A stretch of DNA of 64,000 nucleotides, from assembly GCA_037176725.1 (NCBI GenBank), contig JAZBRS010000044.1, positions 3,162,001 through 3,226,000 of the forward strand, written 5' to 3'. The translations under genes and the position numbers were made by a program. Below are positions 23,602 through 36,512 of the stretch, one piece after another; within the stretch, counting starts at the first letter, position 1, and every line of letters begins with the position of its first letter. The stretch is from Posidonia oceanica (Eukaryota; Streptophyta; Magnoliopsida; Alismatales; Posidoniaceae). The notes below the pieces were generated by a model. It was not told the origin of the DNA and did no database searches. It worked only from the letters and a program-made list of their open reading frames with translations.

Positions 23602-23928
23602 GTAAGTCCTTCTGAACTTCTGCACAGCACACTTTTGCATATCATTTGCATTGCATGCATTGTTTTTTGCACCGTGCTTTCCGAGCATGTAGATTAGGAC
23701 TTCCTCTTCTTGCCTATCAGCTCTACTCCCTCTTTTTGCGTACTCTTAGTGTTTTTGGGTTGAGTTTCCCCTGAATTCACTACTAACTGCGATCTTCTTC
23801 CTCCTTTTTCACGATCCGATTGCACCGCGAGCTTTTGGCAGCGTGCGAGACACATCGTGGGACGGTTTAGTGGGAAACAGTCACAGGATAGTGGTGATCC
23901 CTCTGCTTGCTTCTTTTCCTCCTTGTAG
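23602..23928 (+). other. Intron-like segment in element C 5' LTR
   Basis: CCAAG|GTAAGT to a pyrimidine tract ending TTGTAG|GTC, 327 bp. The 3' LTR has the same at 44390-44716. Confidence 0.5.
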
Positions 23929-24061
23929 GTCTTCACACCTGTATTATGTGGTCCTTAAGCGGTGTTTGTTTTCACACTTACACCGCTTGCCTCTCCTTAC
24001 TTGTTTTGCTCTTCCCCTTTACATGTTTTTACATCTGCATTGCATGGCTTTTACGATGTTT

Positions 24062-24215
24062 TGTTTCGCTTCTTTCTTGCACCGTTTTGCATGCCTGTTT
24101 TGGTTCTTATACCGTTTTGTGTGCCCGCTTTGTTTCTTGCACCGTTTTGCGTGCCTACTTTGTTTCTTGCACCGTTTTGCGTGCCTATTTCGTTTCTCGC
24201 ATCGTTTTGCGTGTT
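24062..24215 (+). repeat. Short 30 bp array in element C 5' LTR (about 5 units)
   Basis: Units of TTTCTTGCACCGTTTTGCGTG type. The 3' LTR has only about 2 units (about 44850-44915). This accounts for most of the 76 bp length difference between the two LTRs. Confidence 0.8.
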
Positions 24216-24906
24216 TTACGTTGTTTTCTTTTGCATGTCGCTTGCATTGCCTGGTTTTACCGATGTTTTGTTTTATCGCCTGCATTTGCATTTAGGGCAG
24301 TGATGCTTACTGCCTGGAGTTCTCACGAACCAGGGTTTGCCCGATTCGGAACACAGACAGCGTTGCTGAGCGCTTAGATAGCACGTTTAATTCCTTGCAC
24401 GCATTCCATCACTTAGAGCACACCTATGAGCATCTAATTAGGCATTCATGGCACTTAGGCATTCAAAGTATGCATTTCCCTGCGTATGCGAGCGTAAGCC
24501 TTGAAATACCGATTCTCGGGCGTGTCGGGGGTGCCTAACACCTTCCCCGCACGTAGCAGGAGTCCTTGCCCTTTCTCTTGGCCCGCAATGACTATATTGC
24601 CCTTATCCTAGGCATGAGTCACATCATTTGCATCTCATTTCTTTTGCGTTGCATTGCATCTTTTGCTTGGTTTTGCATGATTATTCACACATTTCCCTGG
24701 TTTTCCTTGTCTTCCGACTTAATAGACATGGTGGTGACTCTGATTTGTTTTATCTTCTTCTTTTCTTTCCATTTTCCCTTTTTTTAAGTGTTTTCGAGTT
24801 AAGTCTTCCTTCTCGGACACAGCCGCTAATAGCGAACCTGATTCCAATCGGTGCACGCGAGCTTTGGCAGTGTGCATGGACGATCTGAACACCGGGATCA
24901 CTACAG

Positions 24907-24924
24907 TGGCGACTCCGCTGGGGA
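24907..24924 (+). other. Element C primer-binding site
   Basis: TGGCGACTCCGCTGGGGA, one base after the LTR end. It differs from the element A site at one position. tRNA-Arg is the reported primer for Ogre/Tat elements (from memory). Confidence 0.85.
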
Positions 24925-26233
24925 GATTGTACTCCAGCTTTCGTTTTTGGCTTTTTCGCCGCTTGGGTTTTGCTTTCTTTGCTTGGCTTGTGCCTTTGCC
25001 TCCTTTGCCTGTTTGTTTGCTCCTCTGTGCCAGCTCCTAGTGAGTCGCATCATGGCAACTCTGCTTAGGTTTTGCACCTGCTTCGCCTTGGCATGCTTTG
25101 TTATTTGCTCTGCTTTGGCTTTCTTGCTTGTTTACTTGCTTTATCCTTTGCTCTATTCTTATTTGCTTTACTGCTTACCTGTCTTTACCTTCTTTACCTA
25201 TTGGCTTATTACTGCTTTATTTCTCGCATAATGCATGTCTACATACTTGCTTGGCAACAATACATGCTTTTTGAGTGATGAATGCCTCTTTTACACACTT
25301 GCTATGCCACTACACACACACATGCCCTGTATATATGCCTTTTGATATGATGAATGTTTCCCCTTCACTGTTATGCTCACAAACACCTGCACATGCCATG
25401 CACTTGCCTTTTGCAGTGATGTATGTTGTTTGCCTGCCATATTTGGTTGATTTTCTTCCGTTTTGCACATGCCATGTCTAGGATAGTAGAGACTGATTGC
25501 TTTCCCTGTGGCTAACTAAAAATGGCAAGTAAAAAGAAGTTCTAGGAGCAACTAGAGACCTCAGCAAACCTGCACCCCCTTTGAGTTAATAAAACACGCA
25601 AGATAAAAAACTCTAATCATTTGCATAAGCATCATATAGGGCATGCATCTTCTTATCTGAGTCCACCTATTAGTTTGCGAAGGACGGTCCTGACCTCTTG
25701 TTCCACTGCTTTTGGCGTGGCCCAAGTCAGTCGGTCTGTCCCCCCTTGTCCAGGGGTCGTGTCGGTGCTAGTGGAGGGTACTACCCACACTTTGGCGGGG
25801 TCAGGGCCACCAACACACCACCCTGTTATTACCTCAGCTTTGGCTAGGATTTGGATAGGGGACCTATTTTTTCTGACCTGAGTCGATGACCCGTACACCT
25901 GTGAGTACCCGAAGTAGGCTACCTACTAGGATACACTAGATTGGTGAGGGAGAGCACGCTAGAAAGCATACATATCATTCATGCCATTAATTTAACTCAT
26001 TTGCATATTTCTTTCAGTTTCTAATCCCTGTTTGTTTCTGTTTGTGTCAGCAGTGATCGGTAAGTGAGTTCCCTTGCTGGAGCTTGAGTACTGTCCCCTA
26101 CTGACACCCTTGTTACGACCTTTGTTCGCGATCATTCTCTTCTGAGCTATCCGCCTTTGCGACGATAGCTCCTACTAGGACTCGTCCTCTTCTTCCTTGT
26201 CGCAGCCCTATTCTCACGCGCTCTCAGTCAGCA
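24925..26233 (+). other. Element C untranslated leader
   Basis: 1.3 kb between primer site and gag, collinear with the leader of element A. Ogre elements often carry an extra ORF upstream of gag; I see none that is conserved between A and C here. Confidence 0.7.
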
Positions 26234-27508
26234 ATGGCCTAGTACATTAGTGAGTCTCTTCTTACTCTTGTCACGAAGGGTGTTTCCGCTTCGATCCCTC
26301 CGGTTGCCCCTTCAGTTCCCTTTGTGCCTCCTGTGATGCTAGGGTTTCCCCCCTGATGCCTCTGGTATCTCAGTTCGTCCCAAGGCATTGGCAAACACCT
26401 GCCCTGTGGATCCAGTCGCCAAGTCCATCTTGATGACCGTCACTCACGTTCCGAAGACGCCTTTGGCCCCTCCTTCCCAGGGATACGTCACCATTGACGC
26501 CCCTTCTGCCGCTGCTGCGACTCTTACTGTAGGACCTGTTTCTCCCGGACAGTCTGTGTCCGTGCCACTTGCTTCTCAACCCTCACCGACACTACACTTC
26601 AGCGTTCCCGCTAACAGGACGCCTGAGGCACAGTACCAGCACTTGATGGAGCTCGCCCAGAGACTGCAGGGCATAGCTCTATCGGTTCGTCCCTCCTTCA
26701 CCCCTGTCGCTCTTGAGGTTTCCCTGCGGCTAGTTCCTGCATATCATGCATTTACCACTACACCTCCGCCTAGACCATCGTCTCAACTGCTCACAGTTCC
26801 GACGATAGGGGCCCGATTGCCGCCTCCCACAGCACAACACATAGCACAGCATGCACTTTTGCCCCCTGGTGGCCAGTCCTTTAGGCTGGTTGGAGCACAG
26901 TACCCCACTGGCTCGCTGTCTGGCACCCCGCCTGGGCAGTAACTGATGCTCCAGCACACTATACCTTCCACTGCACAGCATGTCATTTACCCTCCTCCCC
27001 TGCATCAGGTCCAGAACCCTACATACATTCTAGCATACACTATTCCAGCGCACAGATACGCCGGCCATCCCGTTCCTCCACCAAGCAACGCTATGGTAGA
27101 TCCGAAGGAGCACTTAGGTGCGACCCACTCGGCGTATGTGCTCACTACCCCTGCCGATCCCTCTCTTGCGGTAGCAAATCCGGACCCCATCAATAACAAG
27201 ATGGACGTCTTGGAGAAGGCACTACGACTAGTGCAGGGTACTGAGCACCAGACCTACCAGTTCCGGGACCTCTGTTGCTTTCCAGAGGCGGTACTCCCTC
27301 TAATGTTTAAAATCACGGACTTCGACAAATATAATGGTAGGGGCTGTCCCATAGCACATCTGAAGGCGTATTGCGGTGATCTCGCTCAGCTCCAGGCTGA
27401 CGAGAGGTTGCTGATCCACCTGTTCCAGAAGAGCTTGACCGGGCCGGCACTCAAGTGGTTCACTTCGCTTGATATGTCAGCCATCAAGACTTGGAACGAC
27501 CTCAGTTA
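26234..27508 (+). pseudogene. Element C gag, N-terminal and capsid-like part
   Basis: Starts at the ATG 26234-26236, equivalent to the element A start. The third codon is already TAG (MA*YISE; A has Gln). A Pro/Ser/Thr-rich N-terminus follows, interrupted by further stops near 26354 and 26939. A retrotransposon-gag (capsid-like) domain then runs from about 27240: FKITDFDKYNGRGCPIAHLK, LQADERLLIHLFQKSLTGPA, LKWFTSLD. It ends at a TAG (27507-27509) where the family has Gln (DLSQAFLEQYSF). Gag packages the element RNA into virus-like particles. Confidence 0.88.
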
Positions 27509-27509
27509 G

Positions 27510-28920
27510 GCGTTCCTGGAACAATATTCCTTCAACCTCGACCTGGTCCTAAAGCGTGCGGACCTGGTCGCAACCAAGCAGAATCCCAACGAGCCGTTTG
27601 GGGAGTACGTCGGCCGTTGGCACGCCCTTGTTTCACAAGTCCGAGATAGACCCTCTGACAAGGAGTCTATTGAGATCGTTATCAAGGGGGCACAGCCATC
27701 TCTTGAGGCTCTGCTTAGCATTCAACCTGTCACTACTTTTGCAGCACTAATCCGAGCTGGAGTGCGCGTGGAGAGTTCGTTACGGAGTGGCAACTTCCCT
27801 GCTCTCTCTGCGTTCGCTAAGCAGGCCGCGATCAGCAGTAACAGCGCCAACAGCAGCACCTCCAACAACAACAGTGGTAGCAGCAACAATCGTCCCAAGA
27901 AGAAAGACTCTCTGAAGACCGCTGTTGCATTCGTCGATTCTCCTACTGCACTTGTTCACCTGCCGTCTCGGCCTGCCCCAGCTCAGATGGTGTATGCTCC
28001 TGCACCTAGGAATCCACCCACACCATAGATCACTACCACCGCTCGACCGGTCTATCCTGCTGCACCGGTTCAGCAAGGCTCATACCCGAGGTAAAAACGG
28101 CCACCCACTGAGAAGCAGAAGTTCGTCCCACTGGTGGAACCACTGATGGCCATCTTACCAAAGGTTGCATCGCTCCTGAGATTCTTGGAGGTTCGCCTGC
28201 CCCCAAATCCCTTGCCGCATTAGTATAAGGCTAACCTCTTTTGCAATTTCCATCGAAGTGTCGGGCACTCGACGGACAATTGCTTCACCGTGTGGAACGC
28301 TATTCAAGACTTAATCGAATCGGGAACGATTGTGATCGACACGCATGAGGCATCCACTCATGCACCCACTCATGCATCTGTTCTTTCATCTGTTCCCCCT
28401 CATTCCAGCATCGTCCGCCAACCTCTACCGGAGCACTCTTATCCGGGAGGTGCGGAACCTCAGGAATTCATTCTCTTTTCCCTGATGAGCCTACTACATC
28501 CGTGGTAGACCCTTCTGAGCTAATCTCTGATATCTCTGAGCCCTTTCCTGTTGATCTTTATCTTGCGACTGTTGCCGGCTCCGAGTCGGGAGTTCACATG
28601 ATCCGACCGTGTGCTAGGCCGGAGTGCTCCTTCACGTCCCCCGCTGTGCTTCCTCAGGCTCAACCCCCTGTACACCTCTTAGCTAGGGCCTAGCCTAGAT
28701 CCCCTGTCCATCTCTTAGGACGGCCTCAATTAGGATCCCCTGTACACCTTTTAGGCAAACCTCAGCCAACCCCTACCTTCCCTCCCCAACAACCTTACCT
28801 CTCTCCCTAGTATCCCATAGCCGCCCCTACAGCCCCTCCTGTGCTCGTAACACGTGCTCCTGTGGTTATTGACTTAACTCAGGACACCCATCGCGTACCA
28901 TATAGCTACGCCACAGAAAT
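27510..28920 (+). pseudogene. Element C gag, C-terminal part with zinc knuckle
   Basis: Continues the gag frame: end of the capsid-like domain, Asn/Ser-rich stretch (27820-27900), PKKKD, then knuckle CNFHRSVGHSTDNC at 28242-28283 (Cx2Hx4Hx4C). Stops lie where element A has sense codons: near 28026 (Gln), 28092 (Gln), 28222 (Trp), 28690 (Gln), 28808 (Gln). All fit C to T or G to A changes. The HLLGRPQ-type Pro repeats are present but shortened relative to A. Confidence 0.83.
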
Positions 28921-30243
28921 GTGTGCGGAAATAACGCGATCGGGGAGGGTCTACAGACCCCAACACCGGTGGTTAGGCCAAACTATCCAGAACCCGCTAT
29001 GCCCCCACCCTCTAGCCAACCCATAGCAGACCAGGTCTCTAGCCAACCCGTAGTAGGCCAAATCTCTGCCCAACCTATAGCAAGCCAGGCCTATAACCAA
29101 TCCCCTGTAACTATCCCCCTAGAGCTTGCCGCCAAGGCCACCCCTCCTACTGCCAAGAAGAACCAACCTAAGGCTGACATTACCTCCCAGCTTAAGAAGG
29201 TTAGAGCCGACATTTCCATTTGGGACCTGATACACACCTTTACCGAACACCACGAAGCTTTTCTTCGCGTGTTCCAAGTCGCCCATGTGTCCCAGTCTAT
29301 TGAGCCTTCAGCCTTAGAAAGCATGGTCGGGATAATTGCGGAGCCTCAAATCATCTCTTTTACTAGTGATGAACTACCTCCGGTGGGGATTAATTACAAC
29401 CAACCCTTGTTTGTCACGGTTCAGTTCAAAAACTTTTGCATTCCCCTCACACTGGTTGATAACGGGTCAGGCCTTAACGTTTGCCCCTTGCGTACTACAA
29501 CAAAGCTCGGATTCAAAGCTGAGGATATCACACCAGCTATAAAAGGAATGACAGCTTTTGACAACACCCACCATGACGCTCTAGGGATCCTGATTATTCC
29601 TCTTGCCATTGGCCCGATCGTATTCGATGTAGAATTCTATGTCGTCGACTTGAAGCCAAATTTTAATTTCCTACTTGGGAGCCCTTGGCTCCATAAGCAT
29701 CAGATCCTTCCCTCGACCCTCCATCGCATGATAAAGTACCGCCGCGGTGATGATGTCATTGTCGTCATGGCGGAGAACTTTGAGAAGGAGCAGATCGAGG
29801 TAGTCTCCCCCGTCTCTTCAGAAACCATCCCCTTTGACCCTGAAACCTTTGATGCTTTGTATCGCATTAACCTGTGTGAGCCGGTTAATTTCATTCCTGA
29901 TCTTGAACGCGTCAACTCCTTGGCCGTTCACAATAATCCCTTTCAAATGGTCGAGAATGTATGTCACAAATGGGGTTACATTAAGGATACACCGTTCGGA
30001 CGTCACGGCCAGGGGATCGTAGAGCCGATCATAGTAGAGGAGCGGAGGAAATCAGAAGGCCTTAGTTACGAGCCCAAGCCCAACGAAGATGACTGCTTTC
30101 AGCTGAAGGATCAGAAGACGGTTATCCCCAGGGACCTCACTAACTTCACCAGTGTAGGTATTCTAGGATCAATTGATGGTCAAGCCGCGGTGCCGGCAGA
30201 AGATTGGGTCTGCATTGAGGACTACTGCTCAGATGAGGAGTAG
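28921..30243 (+). pseudogene. Element C pol: aspartic protease and start of linker
   Basis: 440-codon open stretch. The first dozen residues are out of frame relative to element A: one C appears lost in the run near 28960, restoring the correct frame afterwards (PNYPEPAMPPP). The protease active-site block DNGSG is at 29458-29469. The second block is FNFLLGSPWLH near 29660-29695, where A has GHPW and C has GSPW. The segment continues into the linker (LERVNSLAVHNNPF) and ends at 30241-30243 (TAG for Gln in DEEQF of A). Confidence 0.88.
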
Positions 30244-32074
30244 TCTGGCGCAGTAGAGATAGTCCCAACTGGTGGCAAAGCTCTGATCAGCATGGAGGCA
30301 CCTCGGTCGGTTTGTTTGGTCCTACCCTCAACAGATACAGTAGTCAACTTAGTAGGCCCTGTGGCAGGACTAACAAGCTTTCACATTTCTACAGCCACAT
30401 CAGCATCACAAGCACAAGCAGCAGCGGCAGATCAGAAGTTAAGGACACCCCTTCAGGCACAGTCAGCCAGTCTACCTGCGGTCGCAATCGCATCAGTACA
30501 GCTGTCACCCTCTCTGGAGGGACAGTCAGCCAATTCAGCCAGCAGCGCAACTCGACCCACTTCAGCAGCCGCATCACAGAAAATGTAGCCGACGCCGTCC
30601 GCTACACATCTTCCTGCCGCAAAACAGCAACCCTCGTGGCAGGCCCCCATGGCATCAAAGGCCGCATCCTCACTGTCACTACTAGATGTAGAGGTCCAAT
30701 TGAGCAACACAGCCTCCCAACCATTGGGCCCTCAGAAGAGCACCTTTGCCTATCCTCAACTGCAACAGTGACCTTGGCAACACACCCATCTGCGGCCCCG
30801 TTAACCAATCGGTTTGGATCTCCGATCTTGAAGTCGCTGCAATCAAGCGCGCCCGCGGGCCAGACAATGCAAACATCCAGGGCGGTAATACATCTAGTAG
30901 CCAGGCTAGAGCCGCAGGCCCTCGGTGCCTACTACGTCGACTCACCCTCGGATGAGGAGGAAGGAGTGGCGGTAGAAGCCCAAGTCGATTCATGGATGGG
31001 AGACTTAGAGCTACTATACCAGGAACAACTCAAGTCGCTAGTAGAGGACCTGGCAGAGCACCAAATTGCAGAAAGGAAAGGGAAAGCCGTAGTTACGGAC
31101 CCTCCCCCGCAGGAAGACCATGCCTCTATCATGGTCTTGGAAGAAGACTCAGCAGCGTCGGACTCCCCTAAACCAAATGAGCTCATCACTCTGCAACCAC
31201 AAGGCGGGTCTAGGTGGTTTTGCAGCACATGCCCCACTCAGGCAGTGTAGCAAGCGGCAGTGCCCAGATCAGCCACCAGTCCGACATACCCTCCGCAAGT
31301 ACACTAGAAGATGCGGAGGAGGAAGCATTAGCAGCACAAGCAGCAACTAAGCCAACAGTCCAAGCAGTAACAGAGTCGAAAGCAGCATCAGTAATGGAGT
31401 TACCAACAGCCTTAGCAACAGGGCCATCAGCAGTGTCATTGACAGAATCAGTAGGGCCATCAGCAGAGTCAGTAATAGAGCACTTAGCAGAGTCAGTCGG
31501 GCCAGAGCAGGCAGAGGAAGTTGCCAGGACAGAGGTCGCGCACCGAGGCTACAAGAACACTCGAGTAAGCGTGACCATCCTGAAGCGTCACCAGGGCCAG
31601 GCAGCAGAACATATACACTCTTTCGATATCACAAACCCTACTTTTGAGAAAGAGATCCTCTTGGAACTTATTGCATATGGAGAGGAGAATGATACGGGCA
31701 AGGACGAGAATGATTTACCATTGCCCGAGTTCCGGCCCTATGACGACGATCCAGAAGGCCCCAAGCTCCATGTTGAAGAAGAAATAGAGGTTGTTAATAT
31801 CAGCACAGCTGAAGAAGCCAGAGAGGTCCGTATCAGTGCCCAGCTGCCCCCCCAGGCTAGAGCAGAGTTTATCGCATTCTTCGCCTGGAGCTACAAAGAT
31901 ATGGTCGGCCTTGATGTAGAAATAGTGGTGCACAACCTGCCTTTGAATCCAGATGCCAAGCTAGTAAAGCAGAAACTGAGAAGATGGCGACCGCAGTGGC
32001 TGCTGATGATCAAAGAAGAGATCATGAAACAGCACAAAGTCAATTTCCTGAAGGTCGTCCTTTATCCTGAGTAG
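30244..32074 (+). pseudogene. Element C pol: low-complexity linker and start of RT
   Basis: Linker between protease and RT: Ser/Ala/Gln/Thr-rich, acidic in the middle (DSPSDEEEGVAVE). It has at least one frameshift: near 31220 one base is missing relative to element A just before the AHMPH block. Imperfect repeats with Ala-Glu-Ser-Val content lie at 31370-31510. RT homology starts about 31860 (AWSYKDMVGLDVEIVVHNLP). Compared with A, about 21 bp is missing before AWSYKDM, where A has FLKEYADVFAWSY. It ends at TAG 32072-32074, where A encodes Trp (YPEWLANIV). Confidence 0.82.
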
Positions 32075-33100
32075 TTGGCAAACATTGTATCTGTGCCCAA
32101 GAAAGATGGCCAAGTCCCAATTTGTATCGACTATAGGGACCTGAACAGGGCGAGTCCCAAGGACGATTTCCCATTGCCTCACATTGATGTCCTGGTCGAC
32201 AATACAACGGGCCATAAGATGCTTTCCTTCATGGACGGCTTCTTCGGATATAACCAGATCAAAATGGCAGAAGAAGACATGGAAAAGACTTCATTTATCA
32301 CCCCTTGGGAAGTCTTCTGCTACCAAGTTATGCCGTTTGGGCTGAAGAATGCTGGCGTAACCTATCAGAGGGCCATGACTGCACTGTTCCATGACCTCAT
32401 GCACCAAGAAGTGGAGGTCTATGTAGATGATATGATCACCAAAACCAAAGAGCCTGAGGATCACCTTGCCTGTTTGAAGAAGCTCTTTGACCGTTTAAGA
32501 AAGTATAAGCTGCGCCTCAACCCCAACAAGTGTGTATTCGGGGTGTCTTCTGGCAAACTTCTAGGCTACATTGTTAGCCAAAGGGGGATTGAAGTGGACC
32601 TGATGAAGGCAAAAGTCATCGTGGACATGCCACCCCCTAGGACTGAAAAGGAGGTCAGGGGCCTGCTAGGGCGTTTACAATATATCAGTCGCTTCATTGC
32701 ACAGCTTACGCCCATCTGCGAGCCAATATTCAAGCTCTTGAAGAAGAATGCACAGATTGATTGGAGCGAGGAGTGTCAGGCTGCATTTGATAAGATCAAG
32801 CAGCTGTTGATCAAGCCTCCTGTCTTGGTCCCCCCCACACCAGGGAGACCCTTACTTCTCTACCTTTCTACCACGTAGCATTCCATGGGCACTGTCCTGG
32901 GCCAACATGACGAGTCAGGTAGAAAGCAACGCGCCATTTATTACCTGAGCAAGAAGTTTAATGAATGCGAAGCCAGGTACAGTACAATAGAGAAGACCTG
33001 CCTGTCCCTTGTCTGGGCTGCACAGAAATTAATGCACTACATGATGGCATATCCAGTTCAGCTCTTGTGCCGGCATGATCCTATCAAGTTCCTATTTTAG
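32075..33100 (+). pseudogene. Element C pol: reverse transcriptase and first RNase H
   Basis: RT fingers and palm: VPKKDGQVPICIDYRDLN, LPHIDVLVDNT, FMDGFFGYNQIKM (Phe where A has Ser), MPFGLKNAGVTYQ, catalytic YVDDM at 32420-32434. The thumb/connection (GLLGRLQYISRFIAQL) and RNase H region follow (RAIYYLSKKFNECEARY, SLVWAAQKLMHYM). Stops occur at 32876-32878 (Gln in STTQHS of A) and 33098-33100. Synthesises and trims cDNA in an active element. Strong Tat-lineage signature. Confidence 0.93.
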
Positions 33101-33700
33101 AAGCCAGCCATTGTAGGCAGATGTGTTAAGTGGCAGGTGCTACTGTCTCAGTACGACATCACCTTTGTCACTCAGAAGTCCATGAAGGACCAAGCTCTGG
33201 CAGACCATCTTACTGATTTCCCTCTGCCTGAATACCAGCCACTCCAGACGCAGTTCCCAAATGAAGACATTCTCTTTGCAATGGAGGACTCTGAAGAGAA
33301 AGCCCCTGAAGATCAAGAGCAGTGGCAGTTATACTTCGATGGTGCTGTGAACAAGAAAGGTCGAGGCATAAGCGCAGTGCTGACAACGCCTCAGGGACAG
33401 ATGATTCCCTTCGTAAGGAAGCTGACCTTCAAATGCACCAATAACGAGGTAGAGTATGAGGCATGCATCCTAGGACTGAATGTTGCCCTCGAGCATGAGG
33501 TACAGAAGCTGCATGTGCACGGCGACGCTATGCTGGTGATTTCTCAAGTAAATGGCGACTGGAAGACAAAGGATCCAAAGTTACTGTCATATCATGAACA
33601 CCTGCTGAAGTTGATAGAACAGTTTGCGAGCATCCGCTTCACATACACGAACCGAGCAAGGAACGCATATGCAGATGCATTGGCAACCCTAGAGTCTTAG
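33101..33700 (+). pseudogene. Element C pol: second (archaeal-type) RNase H
   Basis: Connector YDITFVTQKSMKDQALADHL, then a second RNase H domain at about 33330-33700. The four acidic positions are present: Asp in LYFDGAVN, Glu in NNEVEYEA, Asp in VHGDAML, Asp in NAYADALA. A dual RNase H is the hallmark of Tat-lineage Ty3/Gypsy elements. Ends at a TAG after ATLES. Unlike element A, which has Lys for the second residue, this domain keeps its catalytic set. Confidence 0.88.
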
Positions 33701-35036
33701 CTCAGCATACCTGAAGACAGCACGGTGGATGTATCTGTTACTCGCATAAAGCAGCCTGCGCACTGCATGAACATAGAAGAGGCGGATCCAATAGAGGAGC
33801 AGCCCTGGTATCATGACATAAAAGCTTTCCTGGAGTTTGGCAGCCTTCCACCCGGTACCTCAGTAGCAGATAAAAGAACTCTGACACGTCTGGCATCAAA
33901 GTATGTACTAGGGGCAGGACAGTAGTACAGAAGGTCATACAATCAAATGCTCCTGCGCTGCCTGAACAAATCGGAGGCTGACACGCTGATGCTTCAAGTG
34001 CATGCAGGGACTTGCGGCCCGCATATGAACGGCGTCCTCCTGGCCAAGAAGATAATGCTTCAAGGATACTTTTGGCTAACTATGGAAGCAGACTGCTGCC
34101 GGTTCGTACGCAGATGCCACAACTGTCAAGTGCATGGTAACTTCATTCGGGCACCCCCACAAGAATTGCACAGCATGTCGTCGCCATGGCCCTTCTCCAC
34201 CTAGGGGATTGATGTCATTGGCGCCATCTACCATACAGCTTCCAACGGTCATCACTACATTCTGGTAGCGATCGATTACTTTACCAAGTAGGTGGAAGCG
34301 GCCTCTTACAAACAGTAACTACCATGGCTACAGAAAAGCTTATCAGAAACAATATCATAGCCCGGTATGGGGTCCCGCATGCTCTCATCTCTGATAACGG
34401 CACGAATTTCATTGCCAAGAGGATCGAAGACTATCTACAGAGCTTCAGCATCAAACACCATAGATCCTCGCCTTATCAACCGTAGATGAACGGCGCGGTA
34501 GAGTCTGCCAACAAAAACCTGGTTAAGATCTTGAAAAAGATGGCGGAAACTCATAAGGACTGGCATGACAAGCTTCCTTACGCACTATGGGCGTAAAGGA
34601 CATCTGTCCGGACTTCAACAGGAGCCACCCATACTATGGCATGGAGGCGGTGCTGCCTATCGAGGTAGAGATCCCGTCACTGTGGATCCTACAGGAGGCT
34701 GAGTTGGAAGAAGCAGAATGGGTTAAAGACCGCTGCGTCCAACTAAATCTGATTGATGAGCACAGGCTGCAAGTTATGCATAATGCCCACTGTTACCAGA
34801 AGCGAATGGCCAGATTATACTTGAAGAAGGTTCAGCCCAGAGGCTTCCAGTCAGGAGACCTTGTTCTATGCACCATTCACTTACCTGATGGTCGAGGGAA
34901 ATTCTGACCTAACTGGCGTGGCCCTTTTGTGGTCAAGTTGGTCTTTTCGGGCGGCGCTGTAACTCTTGAGGACATGGATCAAGTCGAGCAGTCTGAGCCC
35001 GTCAACCTATGCTACCTCAAGAAGTACTATCAGTAG
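33701..35036 (+). pseudogene. Element C pol: integrase
   Basis: N-terminal HHCC zinc site: His 34001 and His 34022 (HAGTCGPHMNG), Cys 34115 and Cys 34124 (CHNCQ). Catalytic triad: Asp 34211 (GIDVIG), Asp 34393 (ISDNGTNF), Glu 34501 (GAVESANK), with 35 residues between the last two (DD35E). The C-terminus has the usual GDLVLC and WRGPFVV blocks and ends YLKKYYQ with stop at 35034-35036. Stops near 34202 and 34290 (Trp), 34483 (Gln) and 34907 (Arg), a frameshift near 34310, and further damage at 34590-34620 make it non-functional. Confidence 0.9.
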
Positions 35037-36512
35037 CCCGGGGCAACCCCTTTGCAGATGCTTCTCCCCCATCTAGTTGCCTGCATTTTCATTCCTTGTA
35101 CATCGTCCCTACATCTCCTATCTTGCCTCTCACATCTCTATTCCTATATATTTTCTCATGCTTCTTCTATCCTTCTCTTACATTTCTGCTCCACTACACA
35201 TCCTCATGCATTTTGTCCTTTCCGAACATCATCCCTTTTGAAATCATCATCGTCATCCTCATAAATCATGCATTGCATTTCTACCCGGTGATGAAAACTG
35301 GAAGTGCTTGCCTGCTCTGGAAGGAGTCCACCTTACCTCACCCGGCACTACTTGGATGTCTTAGCTAGTGAGGGAGCCACCACCCATCAGGATAGGCAAA
35401 TTGCCCAAACTCATAGGACATACATCTCTAGAGGGAGAAAAAATGCTAGGATGTGAGCTAAAAAAAAGAAGAGAGTAAATATCTAAGCTTGGACACATAT
35501 GAAAAGGAACAGAAGGTGAAGACAGAAGCGGGCCCTAGAGATAGGGGTGTGCAGTCTAACCTTGCTCCTTCAGCTCACCTTGAGAAGACCCAAAGCCTAC
35601 ATCCATGAACCTATGCACCCTTTTTCTTGCCTCCAAAATGGGGATAGCGGAAGCCTATGAAAAAAGAGAAAAAGAAGAAGAACAAACAAACAAAAAAAAA
35701 GGAGAAAAAGAAAAGAAAGCAAGTAAGAAAAGAGAAAAAGAGAAAAAAGAGAGGGGGTTGGACAAAAGTCAGCTCCAGAAATACAGGCAATATTATCCCC
35801 CCATATCCTAGAAGGGAACCAAGGGTGCAGGCCTAAACGGTCTACAACTCGCCCACCTCAAAAATAGATACTTATCACCTCCAAGCCAGGGGCAGAGAAA
35901 GCCTGCACACCCATGTGGGAGAAAACCGAAATAAAAAGAGAGAGAAAAAGTAGGTGTAGGTCCTGAAGAGTTTGGCAGGTAGCCTGCCCTCACCACACCA
36001 CCACCTGAATACCACCAATACCCCTTCGAGAGTGCCACCAACAAGTTATGAGTCCAAGTAGGGCCCAGTGAGTTAGGGACCACTCCCTTCCTCTACACCA
36101 GGCACCAAAGCACTCCGTATGCTGAGGGCAAAGCATACCAATCATATTTAAAGCATATTAACCCGCATCATGCATATCTGCATCTCCAATTATCCCTTCC
36201 CTCTTTTCAACTATTCCGCTCTGCAAAACTTGCCTCGGCTCTAAGACAATACTCTTACCAAGCACGTGTTGACACCGTTCGAGCTGCGCTGGTCCAGAAC
36301 TCCTACCAGTCCTTGCCCCCGTGTCAACAGAATCTCCCTGCTTATATGTGCTTAACTGTTATGTTCTGATGTTAACTGCTGAATACATTGAACTACTTTA
36401 CCAGCTTCAGATTCTGCTTTCAGTTAGAGATTATATGCCTGTGTGATCTAACTGTCTACAGCCTTGATAATAGGTACCTTGAAGATTCTACAGCATCTAT
36501 CTGTTTCACTCT
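35037..36512 (+). other. Element C spacer between pol and extra ORF
   Basis: No conserved coding signal. It contains a purine-rich stretch (35650-35770, mostly A and G) and a pyrimidine-rich stretch (35090-35250). Open frames here are short and compositional. Confidence 0.65.

Larger units (their letters stand above)
19019..24905 (+). repeat. Element C 5' LTR (5887 bp)
   Basis: Starts TGTAGATACCCC, ends GGGATCACTACA. Layout as in LTR B: C- and A-rich (19070-19350), pyrimidine-rich (19390-19680), A-rich (19690-20280), pyrimidine-rich (20280-20540), GC-rich leader-like block (20540-21985), T-rich 'TTGCATTTTAG' repeats (22040-23330), palindrome at 23384-23401, intron-like segment 23602-23928, short 30 bp array, hairpin 24296-24314. 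I see no convincing TATA box, so the transcription start is unassigned. Confidence 0.93.
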
